6,734 nucleotides of DNA from positions 1 to 6,734 of the forward strand of contig QMOL01000165.1 of the NCBI GenBank assembly GCA_003648225.1, given 5' to 3'. Origin of the DNA: Chlamydiota bacterium. Lineage in GTDB: Bacteria > Auribacterota > UBA3054 > B51-G9. The notes beneath the pieces are model-generated. The model worked only from the letters and a program-made list of their open reading frames with translations. It was not told where the DNA came from and ran no database searches. The first letter of the stretch is position 1; every line of letters begins with the position of its first letter. Both the position numbers and the translations under genes were made by a program. Below, piece by piece: positions 5,101 through 6,734 of this stretch.

Positions 5101-6734
5101 ATGAACAATCTCTTAAATAAAATTTCCATCCTTCCGGCTGATGTGGCTAATAAAATCGCTGCGGGTGAAGTAGTTGAACGTCCGGTTGCTGTTATTAAAG
5201 AACTTGTAGAAAATTCTATTGATGCGGGAGCAAGGAAAATTGTTGTCGAAGTCGATGCCGGTGGAAGACAATTAATGCGAGTTTCTGATGATGGTGAAGG
5301 AATGTCAAGCGATGACGCAAAACTTGCCGTAAAACGTCACGCGACAAGCAAAATAAAAACCGCACGTGATATCGACGCGATTATGACTCTCGGTTTTCGC
5401 GGCGAAGCATTGCCAAGTATCGCTGCTGTCTCACGATTTGAACTGCTGACTTGTCATCGCGAAACCGGAAAAGCCACAAAAATTGATATCGATGGTGGCG
5501 GGGACATTCGCGTTTCTGATGCCGGTAGAGCTCCCGGAACAACTGTTACGGTCAAAAAATTATTTTACTGTGTCCCTGCCCGCGCAAAATTCTTAAAAAC
5601 AACAGCTACGGAACTCAGCCATATCGGGAAATTTATTCACGCGGTCGCTCTTGCGTGGCCTCGTGTTGGTTTTAAATATGTTGTTGATGGCAATATTCAT
5701 TTTGATCTTCCGCCACAAAAAGATGATACAGACTTTTTAATCGCACTGAAAATAAGAATTGTTCAGTTGCGCGGCAATGACCTGGCAGACGATTTAATTC
5801 CTATTAATCATTCTCAGGAAAATTATATTGTTACCGGATTTATTTCATCAATGTCACGTTCCGTCCTTACCGGACAGGAACTTCATTTTTTCGTTAACAG
5901 TCGCCCGGTTAAATGCTCATGGCTTTCTTCTGTTGTTAAAAGAGCTTATGGAACTTTACTTCCTGTTGACCGGTTTCCTTACGTTTTTCTTTTTCTTCAA
6001 ATTCCTCCCGGCTCCGTTGATGTAAATATTCATCCGGCAAAACGCGAAGTAAGATTTGGAAAAGAATTTGCTGTTCAGAGCGCGATAAGTTCTGCCATTA
6101 TGGAATCTTTACAAAGCGATAATGCGGCGCCTAAAGTTGAATTTTCTGAAATGTCGTCAAATAAATTGGAAAGTGTTTCCGAAGATAAAGAAAAAATTAA
6201 ACATACTAAAACTCCAAAATCTCCCTGGTCAACAAAACTTACAGTTGAGGAATGGAAAAAACTTTATGGAGTTAAAACAAAAGAAGAAATATTAGGTGCC
6301 GATACACAAAAAATCCCGAGCGAAATCAACAAATCAACGGTATCAGAATCAAAAACTGAAATTTCGCAAACTTTCAGCGCCGATATGATCAAAGCAGCAG
6401 GGCAAATTTCAGATGCGTATATCATCGCTCAAATCTCCGGCGCCAGAAACGGCATTGTTTTAATTGACCAGCATGCCGCTCATGAAAGGATAAATTTTGA
6501 TTCGGTTGTTAAAACTATGGAAACGGATGAAACGCCGCGTCAGGGATTGCTCATGCCGGAAATTATTCATCTTTCATCTGAGCAGTCCGCGATTATTAAT
6601 GAGAGAATTTCCGAATTAACGAAAGCCGGTTTTGACATCGAATCCTTCGGTTCAGATACTTTCAAAATTGACGCCATTCCGGGATTTTTGAATTCAGGTA
6701 ACTTAGATAGCCTGTTTGCCGACCTCGCAAACGA
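5101..6734 (+). CDS. mutL: DNA mismatch repair protein MutL (C-terminus cut by window edge)
   Basis: MutL is the GHKL-family ATPase that links mismatch recognition by MutS to strand incision. About 544 codons are visible with no stop. The N-terminal ATPase has IAAGEVVERP (19-28), ELVENSIDAGA with E34 and N38 (34-44), DDGEGM (63-68), RHATSKI (79-85) and GFRGEAL (98-104, followed by Pro where Ala is usual). The transducer domain includes FVNSRPVK and NIHPAKREVRF (309-319). A charged, low-complexity linker spans about 335-430. The C-terminal dimerisation domain begins at GQISDAYII (434) and has DQHAAHERINFD (456-467), the metal-binding motif of nicking MutL proteins found in bacteria without MutH. 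The last Glu of DQHA(X)2E(X)4E is Asp (D467) here. QGLLMP (481-486) matches the Qxx(L/I)xP sliding-clamp-binding motif. Later endonuclease motifs fall outside the window. The ATG is the only sensible start, six residues before the conserved KISILP. No Shine-Dalgarno site precedes it. Confidence 0.97.
   Translation, partial: MNNLLNKISILPADVANKIAAGEVVERPVAVIKELVENSIDAGARKIVVEVDAGGRQLMRVSDDGEGMSSDDAKLAVKRHATSKIKTARDIDAIMTLGFRGEALPSIAAVSRFELLTCHRETGKATKIDIDGGGDIRVSDAGRAPGTTVTVKKLFYCVPARAKFLKTTATELSHIGKFIHAVALAWPRVGFKYVVDGNIHFDLPPQKDDTDFLIALKIRIVQLRGNDLADDLIPINHSQENYIVTGFISSMSRSVLTGQELHFFVNSRPVKCSWLSSVVKRAYGTLLPVDRFPYVFLFLQIPPGSVDVNIHPAKREVRFGKEFAVQSAISSAIMESLQSDNAAPKVEFSEMSSNKLESVSEDKEKIKHTKTPKSPWSTKLTVEEWKKLYGVKTKEEILGADTQKIPSEINKSTVSESKTEISQTFSADMIKAAGQISDAYIIAQISGARNGIVLIDQHAAHERINFDSVVKTMETDETPRQGLLMPEIIHLSSEQSAIINERISELTKAGFDIESFGSDTFKIDAIPGFLNSGNLDSLFADLAN

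Noticed and set aside
1..6734. A defence system, mobile element, CRISPR array or other new multi-gene system
   Set aside because: No transposase, integrase, spaced repeats, toxin-antitoxin pair or effector genes are present; all coding space is filled by the five described genes.

Overview
The window is a piece of an AT-rich bacterial chromosome holding five protein genes with short spacers and no mobile element, RNA gene or CRISPR array. From left to right they are: the N-terminal 45% or so of a membrane-bound ion-pumping pyrophosphatase (hppA, minus, cut by the left edge); an AmmeMemoRadiSam-type radical SAM enzyme (amrS, plus); a lipoprotein with an NPCBM-like carbohydrate-binding domain fused to a mutarotase-like beta-sandwich (minus); a chorismate synthase (aroC, minus); and most of the mismatch repair protein MutL (plus, cut by the right edge).

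Transcription is well delimited. hppA and amrS diverge from a 200-base spacer carrying two back-to-back sigma70-type promoters; the hppA one is a perfect TTGACA-N17-TATAAT. amrS and the lipoprotein gene converge on a spacer of about 100 bases with a weak terminator-like hairpin. aroC and the lipoprotein gene lie 17 bases apart on the same strand and look like one transcript from a promoter upstream of aroC. aroC and mutL diverge, and mutL has an extended -10 so close to its ATG that its mRNA should be nearly leaderless. Only aroC has a clear Shine-Dalgarno sequence; the other four starts have none.

The organism cannot be named. Sigma70-like promoters, weak use of Shine-Dalgarno sites, an NPCBM lipoprotein and a DQHA-type (MutH-independent) MutL together suggest an AT-rich member of the PVC/Planctomycetota branch, possibly an anaerobe. 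This is an inference of low to moderate confidence. The promoters argue against Bacteroidota, which also lack Shine-Dalgarno sites but use different promoter elements.

The genes are mainly housekeeping functions (ion pumping, aromatic amino acid synthesis, DNA repair) plus one poorly understood enzyme (AmrS) and one cell-surface protein. I see no convincing new multi-gene system. The most notable points are a chorismate synthase in which two signature histidines are replaced (GESHG to GESYG, RHDP to RRDA), the near-leaderless mutL, and the mirrored hppA/amrS promoters.
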